The notes under the pieces are model-generated. The model was not told the DNA's origin. It ran no database searches and worked only from the letters and a program-made list of their open reading frames with translations. A stretch of 64,000 nt of DNA from positions 310,001 through 374,000 of the forward strand of contig JAACJM010000030.1 in the NCBI GenBank assembly GCA_013368315.1, in the 5' to 3' direction. This stretch comes from Tetrapyrgos nigripes (lineage: Eukaryota; Basidiomycota; Agaricomycetes; Agaricales; Campanellaceae). Positions 22,480 through 34,028 of the stretch are shown here, in pieces (positions within the stretch are counted from its first letter, which is position 1; each line of letters starts with the position of its first letter). The translations under genes were made by a program, and so were the position numbers.

Positions 22480-22845
22480 GTGGGAACAGGCCGTCTTCAA
22501 GCCGTGCTGCAACGGACAAAAGATTACCGACGACGGTTGGAAATCGTGAGTTCATATAACGAAATCTTGATAGCATGGGACTCACCATATACTTGTTTCT
22601 TCACCAGATACCTCGACGAACTCATGAGATATGACGACGCAGGCTTTAAGTCAGTAGCAGCCCCTGTTCTCAACAACAACCTCCAGGCGTTGGCTGAGGT
22701 GGCTCAAACCTCCCCATTTGGACAGTTGCCAGCGCTGCAAACCACCTCCCAAAGTCCTGCTGCTCCTCCAGGAATGCCAGGTATGACTGGACAGGCTGCA
22801 ACGATGTTCCAATACTTCAATCAAGCTGTTACAACGTTGCAATAG
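22480..22845 (+). CDS. Unrecognised ORF, probably the end of a decayed gene
   Basis: This is a continuous frame ending LPALQTTSQSPAAPPGMPGM...FNQAVTTLQ then stop, with a helical, charged start (QRTKDYRRRLEI). There is no good ATG (it opens at GTG), and the obvious GT...AG pair at 22549-22610 would break the frame. I do not recognise the family. It may be the last exon of a gene whose 5' part was lost in the rearrangements to the left. Confidence 0.3.
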   Translation: MGTGRLQAVLQRTKDYRRRLEIVSSYNEILIAWDSPYTCFFTRYLDELMRYDDAGFKSVAAPVLNNNLQALAEVAQTSPFGQLPALQTTSQSPAAPPGMPGMTGQAATMFQYFNQAVTTLQ

Positions 22846-23164
22846 GGTAAAAAGTGGTCAAACTACGGCTGTATGTAGCTTATCCAAGTAAATCTTACCA
22901 ATTAATCTTCATTCTTGTAAACAATCCATTTGAAATGACTGGAAAGCGCGTCGACACGCACAGAATGCCTAAAATTTGCTTCCGTTGACGCCAAGTTGAC
23001 GCGTTGTGGACTGGTGTCATGGTGGTGATTTGTTTGTCCTTGTTGTTGGCATGTTGGACTTCACCAGTCCACCCGATTTTCTTCTGCCTCCTTCCTTTGG
23101 GTATGCGCTGGCTGCTGATCGTTTCCATTTCTCCTTGCACTGCGTGTTTGATCTCTGTTCATTT

Positions 23165-23420
23165 CAGAGCAGGTAAACGGGCCTCAACTACTAGCCTCAA
23201 GTCGTTTGCAACAATTCAGATTCTTGTCAAGACTTCAATCGTCCCTAGAACACTCAGGCGGCGCTTCAAGACATACTATCTTCAAGGCCGCAAGACACTA
23301 TTGGAACATCAATTCCTCGTCAAGGGCTGCAACTCTTCAAGATCAAAGTCCTCAAATGAAGGCTGCAACTCTTCAACATTGCGAATGCTCAAGGTCTCTT
23401 CGACGTCCAAGTCCTCAAGT
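23165..23420 (+). repeat. Degenerate short-word array (CTCAAG/TTCAAG)
   Basis: More than ten copies of [C/T]TCAAG occur within about 250 bp, at irregular spacing. A longer unit (GGCTGCAACTCTTCAA) appears twice, near 23324 and 23361. Confidence 0.5.
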
Positions 23421-25225
23421 AAAACCTGCCTGGTCCTGAACTTCAACAGTTCTAATTTTTACTATCATCTCCTTTCCACTCTTTGTTAGATTGTCGGTTC
23501 TACAATTTACTTGCAAAGGTATGTTTTCTGATAAAGACGCGTTCTTTTCCACTAATGACATTTATTACAGGGAATGGTGAAAGGGCAGGACACTCTAGGG
23601 CATAAATACATCTATTATTACTTGTAAAACATTCGTTCCATAGAAATAAACTGGTTTTTACTGCATTTGCATCTCAAAGAGGGTGATCGGGTGAACCGGA
23701 ATAAGGAAACGAACAATCGGTAAGGCACGGATGCGTGCTCCGTAGGATTGATGCTCAGGCCAAAAAATTTGAAGCCCAGGCTCAGTAGATGTGGAGGCTC
23801 TAATTGCAAAAGTGACACTGAAGAGCACCTCATTCGGAACTTAGTTTCAAGGTCTCAAGTTTAGCCTGAGGTGCACCGGATCGTCTGCCTGTGTAGGCAG
23901 CAGCTTCAACTTCAACTTCGCTCGGCAGTTCCCGAACCAGCTTCCAGTGACTTCCTCAGTAGTCTATCCTTGTTTGATCCTTGTCCTGTTCCTTATGACC
24001 CTCGACATACATCAGCAAATGGGCAGAAGCTGTTCAGAATGGGAAGACCTAGCCCCCGCATGTTTTCTAAGTGATATACACATGCAGATACTCTGCATCT
24101 CTTCAAGTTATGTAGTAACAATGGAATATGGCTGTTTTCACTGTGCACACCACCCATTGTGGGTTGGATGATCCTGGGCAAGTAGCGGGAATAATTGTAA
24201 TATGTAGTATGGTGAGAGCATTTGCATAGTTGCAGAAACATATTGGTATTGACAAGCCTCTTCAGTATCCATAAATGAAAAGCTTGGTCAGTAATGTAGC
24301 CGTACATATGTTGGCAAGGATTGTTCAAAAGCTTACCTTCCAACAGTTGGTGCACAAAGGCAGAAAGGTTATGTACCCCATATTGGGTGGAATATGAATA
24401 TTATAGCAGCGGACAAACTTGATCTTTTTTGTGTCTTGTTATTACACTGCTGTGTCATAGCTTGTACCATCCATACAGAACAAGGGGGACCACACAATCA
24501 AGCAAGGACAGCAGTCCCACAGACTACAGCAACCTCCAGGTATTTTTTCCACAGTTTCCAAACCTCTGTACAGTCCCGACTTTCGTTGTCACAAGGAAAT
24601 TCTCTTGACTCACTCTTTGTATGACTCCATACTATGGATCCAAACTTATCTGACTCATCTTCACTCATAATGACTCACTCAATAGTCCTAGCATATGTAT
24701 ATAAACTGTAGCATAACTACTTAACTCTTTAGCCTAGATATTTTGTCAACCTACCTACAACAAACCTGAATCATATCTAGCTTTCAAGTCAATTGTATCC
24801 AGCAATCACCAGCAACTACCTGAAGCTGTTTACCAGCATCCTCCATTTTTCTGGCCATTCCAACAAGTACTTAAACTCTAAGTACTCCAACTGTGGCTAC
24901 AAACCCCTATCAGCTCTATCAACTTCCTATAGTCTTGTCATATTGCCTAGCAGTCTCCTACGTATCAACGTCGTCCAGGACAACATTAACGACTGTAGGT
25001 ACAACCCTTACACGCTGACATTAGCGTATGGTAGCAGATGGTAGTGTATACAGCTGAGGGTACCTAAACTATGTAATATCAAAAGGGTAAGTAGCTATAT
25101 ACATGTCATGGTCCCCATAAGGTCCCACACCAATATCATCAAGCCACGAAGGCTACATTAGCCACTGATCGAGATTTGAAGTGTAAAACTAGTGTCCGTG
25201 CTGTAATTGTTGAAGGTAAGCTGTG

Positions 25226-25318
25226 AGAGAGATAAGATAAGACAAGAGGAGAAAGAGAGAGATAGAAGAAAGAGAGAGATCTAGAGAGATCAGAGAAGAG
25301 ACAGTAAGAGAGAGAAGT
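25226..25318 (+). repeat. Purine (GAGA) tract
   Basis: About 93 bases are almost entirely G and A, such as GAGAAAGAGAGAGATAG. It could form H-DNA or serve as a polypurine tract, but no LTR follows it directly. Confidence 0.55.
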
Positions 25319-25823
25319 ATGCCACCCAGTTTATGTCTGATGGTGGGCCTTGGAGTGTCTATAGTATGACAGACAAGAAACTGAGAATGAAATCAACACC
25401 ACCCTCCACTTTCACCACCACTCCTCCTCATTTGTTGGCAGGGGGTGAAGCTCTCCAAAGATGTGCATGAGTTGTTCAGTAGTACTGATAAATTCGAAAA
25501 GGTCATTAAGGCTTTTTCAGTCTGTGAGTTGTGCTGTCTGACTTGGCGACGAAGTTGGGTCCTGGCAGCATGATGGGCTGGACACTGAAGGGAAAATTGG
25601 AACCCTGTTTTAGATGCCTGCTGGCAACACGGGCATGTAGGAGTGTCCGCTCCAGTGATAGGGAGCCTGCCTTGCCATATTCTTGTAGTAGGGTGTTTTG
25701 AAGAGCTCCCTCGACTTTGTAGGCGGGCTTGATGCAGACATTGGGCTTGAGGTCACCCTGTGGCTATTTCATACTTGGCTATCCATCTTGGCCATATGAG
25801 CCAGATCCACTGACCAGACTCAC

Positions 25824-26221
25824 TGTTGAAATATATACCTTCCATGTATAGTAAATATGATTCTATATGGAGTTATTATGAAAACTTCTACATAGTTATA
25901 AGTATGACTAGTCCTCCAGGACATTCTCTGGACATTACTCTTATCTCTTACTATGTAGTGATATCTCTGTAGATAACAATATGGCCAATGGCAATATCCT
26001 CTTAGTCTCTAAGTATGTCCATGGACAATGTAGATATTAGTAATTACATGCTCTTTATCTAGTATAAAAGCTCTCTGTAAAGTCATAGTTACTACAGAAC
26101 AATATTCAGTTCTATCTGCTCTACAAGCAATTTGCATCAAAGCTCTACTAGCTTTCTCTTCAGCACTTTACTTGGTGAGCTCTATTGACTGGTCACCCTA
26201 CGCTAAATAGTTGCTGCTTCA
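25824..26221 (+). mobile_element. LTR of a retrotransposon (398 bp), followed by a primer-binding-like site
   Basis: It begins TGTTGAAATATATACC and ends GTTGCTGCTTCA (TG...CA). Its boundaries are set by an inverted partner at 32086-32481. A TATAAAAGCTCTCTG promoter-like block lies at about 26065. Just after the end stands TTAGGTTATGGGCCCC (26222-26237), a candidate primer-binding site, then ATGGATTGCATTGTCAAGG, possibly the first codons of a gag gene that soon stops. The orientation is therefore a 5' LTR on the plus strand. The body of that element is missing. Confidence 0.75.
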
Positions 26222-26721
26222 TTAGGTTATGGGCCCCAAGGGCCATCGACATTTGGTCTTGTCCCATACAACTACCATTGTCAAGATGGATTGCATTGTC
26301 AAGGTCAACAGTGAGCTCATCACTGAGTAAGCTGTTGGACTCGATGTTGTGCAGTTGGTGGATCAATGTTTCGCTTTATTTCCTTCTTCATCTATATTGC
26401 CCGGTAAAATATATAACCAGGGTTCACATCAGCAAAACCACAACCTTGTAGCAGGGGTGTAGGAGGTGTAGGAGTGTGAGAGGTCTGACTGTTAAACCTG
26501 CTACACAGCTGCTACACCTGGCTACACCTGACTACAAATTTTCAGTCAGCACTACAATTCCTCAGACTACCTACACCACAAATTTACTGCTACACTTTGG
26601 ATTGTACAATGCCATACTATCTAGTATCATCACTGCAATTACAATGAAGTATGCATGAAGTAAGAACTTGAGAAAGAGGCTAGTACTTCTAATACTCAGG
26701 TATACTGCTATACAAGTAGGA

Positions 26722-26935
26722 ACAGATGAGGCAAGGCATATAGAGAAAGATAGTGGACAAGTAAGAAGGTAGTGTAGTATTGTCAGTACTACATATACAT
26801 ACAGCTATGTACAAATGCAGGAGCAGATGAGGCAAGGCATATAGAGAAAGATAGTGTACAAGTAAGAAGGTAGTGTAGTATTGTCAGTACTACATATACA
26901 TACAGCTATGTACAAATGCAGGAGCAGATGAGGGA
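26722..26935 (+). repeat. Tandem repeat, 101-bp period, about 2.1 copies
   Basis: The word GATGAGGCAAGGCATATAG occurs at 26725 and 26826, and its start again at 26927. The units are nearly identical (TAGTGGACAAG against TAGTGTACAAG). Confidence 0.9.
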
Positions 26936-27669
26936 AGGCTTTTGGGGAAAGAGAGCGTGCGGTGTTGAGAAAGGAGGAAAGGCAAGTGCAGACATGTCAA
27001 AATGTCAAAGTCAAATTGGAGCGGAGTTTGAAAAATTTTATTTCAAAAATGGTTCAACTTCTTTTTGCCACGTCATCATCTTTCCTTCTTCATGGTCCCT
27101 TCGCCCTTGACTTTCTCATCTTTCTTCTTCTCCCTTGTGACTACTGCTTGTACAAGCCTGTAAACAAAGTCTCTGTATGCCGAGTGTGTCCTAGGTCTGT
27201 CCCTCACTGCAGACATGAAGAGAAAGCACTGGAGGATGTGAGTGATTAGTGTGTCTTGGATATGTGCGTCACTTCGCTACTGGTGCTTATAATCTTTGAA
27301 CCCTTATATCTACAGTGTCCCATGTTTGATTGTTTACTGCCAGAACTTCTGGTACATATTTGTTTCATTGCATTCACTTCCTTTTCACTGACTCCAAGCA
27401 AGCACAGATGTCCTTTGTCACAGGTCCTGGTATTACCAGCTTATCCAAACTGCTTGATAGTGAGTAGTTAGTCGTCTGGTGAGTCTAATGTAGGCTATGG
27501 CAACTTTTATGGTGTGTTCAAATGTTACTATATAATATGTTTCATTTGTCCTGACTTTTATGTTGTGTAGTCCTGGATACAGCTGGACTGATGTGGAGCT
27601 ATTAGTGGAGAGTAGGAAGGTTTTGAAGAGAAGGTGGGTTGTGCTCATGGACTGGACATTTGTGGTGGT

Positions 27670-27692
27670 CTCTAATCCACGGTGGATTAGAG
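27670..27692. repeat. Perfect 23-nt palindrome
   Basis: CTCTAATCCAC, one G, then GTGGATTAGAG: 11-bp arms with a single-base spacer. Confidence 0.9.
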
Positions 27693-27967
27693 AGTATATG
27701 TATTAGAGTAGAGTACCTATGTATGTAGTTACTCTTTCAATAATATGATGTTTGCTATGTCTTTTCTCATTGTCAACGAAGGAAAATGAACAGTAGTAAC
27801 CAGATGTAGCACTAGTGTAGCACGTTATTGCTGCATAACATGTAGTGTGGGTGTAGCTGCTACACCTGGGTGTTCCTGCGGCACCAAAAATTGTAGTGCT
27901 ACACCCGGGTGTAGCTAGTAGCACCCCTCTGCTACACCCCTGCTACACCATTGCAGTTTTGCTGATG

Positions 27968-28609
27968 CAGTTTAGAGTCGCATTAGGCACTCTTTGCTGG
28001 TTTAGTTATAGATCTAGATAAGTCACTTTATACCTATAACAGTTATTTGTGGAACCCTTATGGATCTACAGATAGTTGTATGCAGAGTGACTGGCATGCT
28101 TTGCAGCCTCCACTTTAGTGTGGGACTGTTTTTTGCACTCAGGAAAAACTCTGTAGTCATTTGGATGAGCCAGGGGCATTTATAAAAGTCACTGATCTAG
28201 ATCTATAGAAAAACAGTAGTTAGATAGTGCTCCCCTATATGCTTTAAGGATCTCTACACCCATTAGGAAGTACTGTGACACTATGGTCAATATTGCGACT
28301 TCTAGAGTAATCATGTGCTCTCTGTCAAGAGTATGGTCTCTGACAGTGTGAAATTGATCGAGAAGCACTGATGAAGGAGTTAATATAGGACTCCATTAGT
28401 GCACGTACTGACAAATGGTTTTCTGCTGGCATATAGTTGATTAATGTGAATGTATTATGTACATTCCTTGTCTGGGGCGTTTGCTCAGAAAGGAGAAGGA
28501 ATTATTGCGATCATCCTATACACTGTGGTTGTATTAGACCCTTCGATGTTCCTTGGTACTTATGACTATTGAATGCACATCTTTACTGATTGATGCTTCA
28601 TAGATCAAT
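27968..28609. other. Gene-free leader before the gag fragment
   Basis: I see no reading frame with protein-like composition. It may be the untranslated leader of the Copia-like element that starts at 28610, but no LTR boundary was recognised. Confidence 0.4.
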
Positions 28610-31560
28610 ATGTCTTCCAACAATGCTAACAACAACTCTGAAGCATCTTCAACATTCCCATGCTCAATACCACCAATTATGAGCAATGGAATTATGCTAT
28701 CACCTGCCTCCTTGAAGCCAAAGGGCTTAGCAGGATTGCTCAGGGTACCCAGAAGCGTTATGTGAACACTAGTCCCACGAAACAGGTAATGCACCTTCTT
28801 TTCCTGAAGGATTTGAACAGATTTCTGATGAAGCCTTTAATGCTTTAACTGAATCCCAACAATCGTCTTATAACCATACCATTGAAACTTTTACTAATCA
28901 ATGGAATCAATATCAAATTTTGGTTAAAAAACATGATCGGGAATTAGTTGAAACTTACAAGCTTCAAAGTGCTTGGGATGACAAAGATGAACAGGCTTTG
29001 GGTTATATTTCCTCCTTTCTTCCAAATGATGTGGGTTTGGAGATGAGAGAGCTTACTCAAGAAGAAATAGATGAAAATTGTTGTGCCAAAGCTAAAGCAG
29101 AGTATACCTCAATATGCTTTGGAATAGGATAGACAAGAAGTACAGTTCTCCTGGCCTGATGTCATGGTTCTTAGACTTCAAAGAATTCATGTCTTGGATG
29201 CTTGATGAGAAAAAAGATCCTGCAAACCAGATTGCTACTCTGGGAGCAGTTCTCACACATCTTAAAGTCTATGGATTTACAGTTGATGACAAGTTCAGAG
29301 CTCTTTTCTTGATGGATCACATTCTGCAATCCTGGAGAAATTATGCTATTGAACCAAAGAACCTAACTATGGCACATGTGGAAGGACTTATTCTCGTCGA
29401 GTATAAACGACGGACTGGTCAATCTTCTGAATCATCTCTTCTTACCCGCATTACTGGAGAAAGACGAAAGTTTGATTCTGCACCCAATTGGAACACTCAG
29501 AAGGCTGGATCTTCTAAACAGAAGAACCAAAACAAGGGTAAGGGTAAACAACCCAAACCTCAGGAACCTTCTAATAATGTTACAACAGGTGATGCGAATC
29601 AAGGGGGAGATAAGAAGAAGAAAACTCGTTGCAGTAAGAAGAAGAAAGGTTCCAAAAAAGGTGCTGCTAATTTAGCTAATCCAGAAGTCGAAGCTGATTC
29701 AGATTCTGATGATGATGCTCCTTTAATGGTGACTGCTTTTATGGCAAATCCTTTTATGAATGCTACATTAGATCCAATCGAAATCAGTGACACTGATTAT
29801 CTACTGGAGACATGTGAGCAACCTATTTATGAACATCTTCCCTATCACAAATTTCTGATTGTTCAATCAGATTGTTTTATTGATGAGAAAAATGATTCTT
29901 CTCTAAAGGAAAGAGTAAAGCAGGACTTAGCTAAACAGGTCAGACCACAAACAATTTCAGGTTACTTCATTCTTACTCATTATGAGAAACTCATGATCAA
30001 TGAACTCGCACAGGAGACAGTTGATTTTGAAAGCTTTCTCAAAGTAGAAGCTCGTCATCAGATGACCCATAAGCTAGCCAAAGTTTGGGATTATACATAC
30101 AATTCTGATGGCACTCATACAGAACCTTATCTTCAAGCAAAAGAGGATCTCAATGGTGACGAAGACATGACAAACCAATGGTTTGATCATGAAGGAAATA
30201 TCTGTCCCATTCAGAAACAAATTGAGGAAGAAGTTGAGTATTTTTTCTGTTATATCATGAATAAAGCTTTGTCTGAGATGCGCATCCATAAATGGATTCC
30301 ACAGCAGTTTAAAAAACATGAGCCAGTTCCTTCAAAGCCTCCTTCTTTGATTGAGAGAGCTTACTGGCCTACTCCTGCTCAATCTGTTATGCACACAAAT
30401 GGTGTTACAATTGACACTCAGTTTCATGATATATCATTATATCCCGACTTTATTTGCACTCTACCTTTTGTTCATCTTACCAAAGCGTCATCGTCATCTT
30501 CTAGTAGAAAGTGAAAGGCTGTTCAAGGTTCATCTTCTACTGAGTCATCAGATTCTACATCTTCAGATCATAGCGAAGAAAATTCCTTTAAATATATTCC
30601 TCCGAGCGTTGCATTCAAAATGTGGCAAGACAGAATGTCTCACATGTTCACAGATCCAATCCTTGAGAATATAAAAAGAGAACCTGATGAATCTGGAAAT
30701 ACTTCGAAGAAACCTCGCTATGATGCACCTTTAGAAGAAGAAGCTGGTCCCTCATCCCTGGCAGATGCTATCAACGTCTCCATTTCGTCTGGATACCTTG
30801 CCGATGATGATGGTGTTAGTCTTGGTTCAGAATCAGATGTGGAAATCTATATTGATGGTGATGAAACTATGGCTTTCTGGCAAGTATTTCACACTTCTAA
30901 TAAAAATAGTGCACTCATACAATTGCCTCAGATCTCAATGTCGTCAGACTATTGTGAATCTCATACAGCCCTAGTGGCTAAAGACAATTGTACTATTAAT
31001 ACAAACAATGTGCCTGTATTTATTTGTGAACAAAGTTTTGTTGCTCGTGCTGTGTGCACATTGCTCAACATGTGAAAAGTATCCTTTGAATAGTATTTGT
31101 AAGAGTAAGATCACTGATGAGATAACCTATTGGGTTTCAGATTCGGGTGCATCAACTCACATTACAAACAATTTGATGGATTTTGCTCATTACCATAAGT
31201 TACCCAATCCAATTCCACTTCAGATTGCTGATAAAAGATCTGAAACTTACCTTGAAGGTGTTGGAACTGTGTTTATTGAACATATCAATGAAGGAGTCAA
31301 ACATACTATAAAACTATACCCAGTGTTTTATCAACCAACTTGCACACATTGTTTGTTGTCTTGAGGATGTATTCTTAGTGAAGGATACTATGAAATCTCA
31401 CGAGATGGCAAGTCCGAGTTTCAGAAAGAAGTAGATCAAAGTCTTCTGATGACATTATTACCAATGCATTGGAAAGACAATTTGCATTGGCTCAAATCAA
31501 AGATGATCATTCCTGAGTCAGCAAATCTATTCATTTCAATGCATACTTTATGCATTTTGT
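28610..31560 (+). pseudogene. Copia-like gag-protease fragment
   Basis: The fragment begins MSSNNANNNSEAS; after a frame change near 28658 comes MLNTTNYEQWNYAITCLLEAKG, the typical start of a Copia gag. More gag helices follow in another frame (28860-29130). A 466-codon frame (29114-30514) holds the gag C-terminus, a Lys-rich stretch and an acidic linker. At 31125-31370 comes WVSDSGAST, the DSG aspartic protease motif of Ty1/Copia polyproteins. The frame breaks at least four times. After the protease region a recognisable stretch continues to about 31555 (LPMHWKDNLHWLKSK...), then stops. Integrase, reverse transcriptase and RNase H are absent. It belongs to a fungal retrotransposon and cannot move by itself. 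Confidence 0.75.
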
Positions 31561-32085
31561 AGTATAATTCATGCATCTTCATTCCACCTCAGAAGGGACT
31601 TGCATGAGGTGTATAATTTGCATAATCATGCATTCCCATGCAATTTCATGCCTTAATTTATGCTCTTATTGCATGAAAGTGTATCTGAGGCTTTTCCTGA
31701 TGAGGCTGCCCAGGCAAAAATTTGTACTTGTAATAGCATTGACCCACTGCAGTCCTATCCTTTGTCAGAATTGGAAATTTATCTTTTGCACAACAGAAGA
31801 TGACCTCTTGGATGTGGCAGAATGCCTCTCACAATGAGCTTTCTATTTTTAGTCTGATTAGAGCGCCAAAAAGAAAAAAAGTGCATTACAGGATATCCCT
31901 AGGGAGTGTTCGAAGGTCTTGAGTACATGTTACTATATCCAAAATGATCGGTGTTTGTGGGGGGTACATTATGCGTTACACAAACACTTGGTTGAAATAG
32001 TACAGTAATTTCCCATCCTTTCCTGACTCCAAAGGCCTGGGGGTTTTGCAGACCATGAGCGACACAAAGCGGGCTTGAAAGATAA
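31561..32085. other. Gene-free spacer with ATGCA-rich patch
   Basis: No gene is visible. About 31570-31680 has many TGCAT/ATGCA words in both directions, possibly the end of a small element. Confidence 0.4.
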
Positions 32086-32481
32086 TGAAGCAGCAAATAT
32101 TCAGTGTAGGGTGACCGATCAATAGAGCTCACCAAATGAAGTGCTGAGTAGAAAGCTAGTAGAGCTTGGATACAAGTTGCTTGTAGAGCAGATAGAACTG
32201 GATATTGTTCTGTAGTATCTACAACTTTACAGAGAGCTTTTATACTAGATAAAGAGTATGTAATTACTAATATCTACATTGTCCATGGACATACCTAGAG
32301 ACTAAGAGGATATTGCCATTGGCCATATTGCTATCTACAGAGATATCACTACATAGTAGAAGATAAGAGTAATGTCTGGAGAATGTCCTAGAGGACTAGC
32401 ATACTTATAGCTACATAGAAGTTTCATAATAACTCCATATAGAATCATAGTTACTATTCATGGAAGGTATATATTTCAACA
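32086..32481 (-). mobile_element. LTR copy in inverse orientation (396 bp)
   Basis: This is the reverse complement of the LTR at 25824-26221 with roughly ten percent differences by eye, ending TGAAGC...TTCAACA. It has no primer-binding-like site on its inner side (TTATCTTTCAAG instead of TTAGGTTATGGG) and no clear 5-bp target duplication. It is best seen as an old solo LTR or a truncated element. Confidence 0.75.
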
Positions 32482-32540
32482 AAAGAGATTACAAATCCGA
32501 ATGTAATGAGGTTCATACTTTATTGGACCTTTTTCGCCAT

Positions 32541-32700
32541 TTAAGCGGTGGTTTGGCTCTGTTTGGCACCTCCGCATCTACATACTGGCCCCAGTTCCTG
32601 TTAAGCAGTGGTTTGGCTTTGTTTGGTGCCTCTATGTCTACATACTGGCCCCAGTTCTTGTGAAGCAGTGGTTTGGCTTTGTTTGATGCTACCCTCTTTG
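32541..32700 (+). repeat. Tandem repeat, 60-bp period, about 2.7 copies
   Basis: Units start TTAAGC[G/A]GTGGTTTGGCT at 32541 and 32601, with a third (TGAAGCAGTGG) at 32661. Sixty bases are 20 codons, and the minus strand is open across all copies (32513-32770, 85 codons), so this could be a repeat inside a coding fragment. I do not recognise the protein. Confidence 0.85.
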
Positions 32701-33157
32701 GCTCTGGTGTTGAGTCAGGACTCAGGCTCCTCAGTTTAGAACTAATCTCTGTAATCTCTGTAGCCTCCAAGTCTTGTACTTGTATTTACTTTGCTGCATC
32801 AAATCAATTGTTTTGTGGCCCTCTAGCTTATCTAACAGTTCAATGCAGTCTCTATCATCCCGTTGAACTATGACATCATTAATCTAATTTTGGACTCTCC
32901 ACCTCCTTCATCTCTTTTTTCTCTCTCTTGTTTTTTCTTTCACATATTTGAGCAAAGTTCCCTCAGAAGAATATGATGACACATACTTTTACTATATCCT
33001 CTTACTAGTAACTACTAACGCATGAGGAGTCAGCCACAGGCTGGATGACGAGTGCGTTAAGTTCTGTACTTTTACCTTTTCTAATGAGGAATGAAAAAAT
33101 AATGCCCGGCGGATTTGTACATGCCAGCGAGAGCTTTGCTGGCCCACTTAAGGCAAG

Positions 33158-33232
33158 TCATATATTCCACAGTCGCGAGTCCATATTCTACCGATGACAA
33201 CAAGTCAGGGTCAGTACATCATCCTTCATCCT
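33158..33232 (-). repeat. Duplicated copy of the last exon and last intron of the caspase gene
   Basis: This matches 34029-34103 (ATATTCCAC..TCG...CCATATTCTACCGATGAC and onward to TTCATCCT). Read on the minus strand it still gives the acceptor TAG and the terminal codons ending W-N-I-stop. A hAT-like element is inserted exactly at its end. Confidence 0.8.
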
Positions 33233-33987
33233 TAGGGAACAGCACGGGGATCCCATGGGGAAATTTTTTTGACCCGTCCCCGTACCCGCCAAAACCCGTC
33301 CCCGCCTTCACGGGTCAAGGGTAGCAGCGGGGCTGACGGGTCTGAAGCAAAACCCGCGGGTTTAGTACGGGTATATACATATACTACCAGAGTACATACC
33401 ACTAAGTAGACCTACAAGATTATTGTACCCCTCTGGCATCTAAATGTCCTCTGCTCTGCATCCTTATGAATAGTCTCAACCTCAAGGACTTTGCAACAGC
33501 CAGGCCATCCTAATTGTGAACTGAGCCCCATCAAACTCCACTGACAAAGCGCGTGTAGAATCTGCTGGCTCGGAAAGGCAGTTTCAAACGTAGGGTAAAA
33601 GGAATCAGCCTCTAGATCTGTTGAAAAAGCACTCAATGTGGTGGAGCTGACTGGAGTAACAACAATAAGACAGCGTGCATGGATCAGGATGCATTGTTCC
33701 TTCGGTTTTGAAAGAACTGATCATGAAGGATTTTTTCATGCATACCTATATCTCCAGTAATAATTTGTTTAGATATTTATCTACTTACGAGCATGAAATA
33801 ATCATACAGTTTAGACTACTCCAAAATTGTGCCAGCGGCAGTCTTGCAGTATCCAGGTGGCGGGTCAATTTACCCGTCTGGCGGGTCGCGGGTTTGAAGC
33901 GGGTCAAGAAAAGCCAACCCGTCCCCGTCCCCGCCATACCCCGTCCCCGTGACCCGCCACTTACCCGCCAACCCGTGCTATTCCTTA
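33233..33987. mobile_element. Non-autonomous hAT-type element (755 bp)
   Basis: The ends are TAGGGAACAGCACGGG and, reversed, TAAGGAATAGCACGGG. They are flanked by exact 8-bp target duplications TTCATCCT (33225-33232 and 33988-33995). Both subterminal zones are full of ACCCGTCCCCG/CGGGTTTG motifs, as is common for hAT elements. No transposase is visible. Confidence 0.85.
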
Positions 33988-34028
33988 TTCATCCTTGACC
34001 ATGCGACGCAAAGTGGGTTTGAAAGGGA

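Larger units (their letters stand above)
22846..25823. other. Gene-free, transposon-like stretch
   Basis: I see no supported gene in about 3 kb. About 23165-23420 is an irregular array of CTTCAAG/CCTCAAG-type words. About 25226-25318 is an almost pure purine (GAGA) tract. AT-rich DNA at 24690-25080 looks like promoter or LTR debris, but no partner copy was found in the window. Confidence 0.5.
26427..27967. mobile_element. Non-autonomous element with about 36-bp imperfect inverted ends, hAT-like
   Basis: The left end CATCAGCAAAAC...GTAGCAGGGGTGTAG (26427-26462) is mirrored at the right end (27932-27967 reversed) with a few mismatches. Both ends carry clusters of GCTACAC/GTGTAGC subterminal motifs (26448-26600 and 27795-27950). 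CAGGGGTG is a frequent hAT terminus. I could not find a convincing target duplication and no transposase is visible. It contains a tandem repeat (26722-26935) and a perfect palindrome (27670-27692). Confidence 0.55.

Noticed and set aside
22549..22610. GT...AG intron in the ORF at 22480-22845
   Set aside because: Removing 62 nt would break a frame that is continuous without splicing.
25824..32481. One element bounded by 400-bp terminal inverted repeats
   Set aside because: The repeat units have TG...CA ends, an LTR-like promoter block and, on one side, a primer-binding-like site. They are LTRs in opposite orientation, not transposon TIRs.
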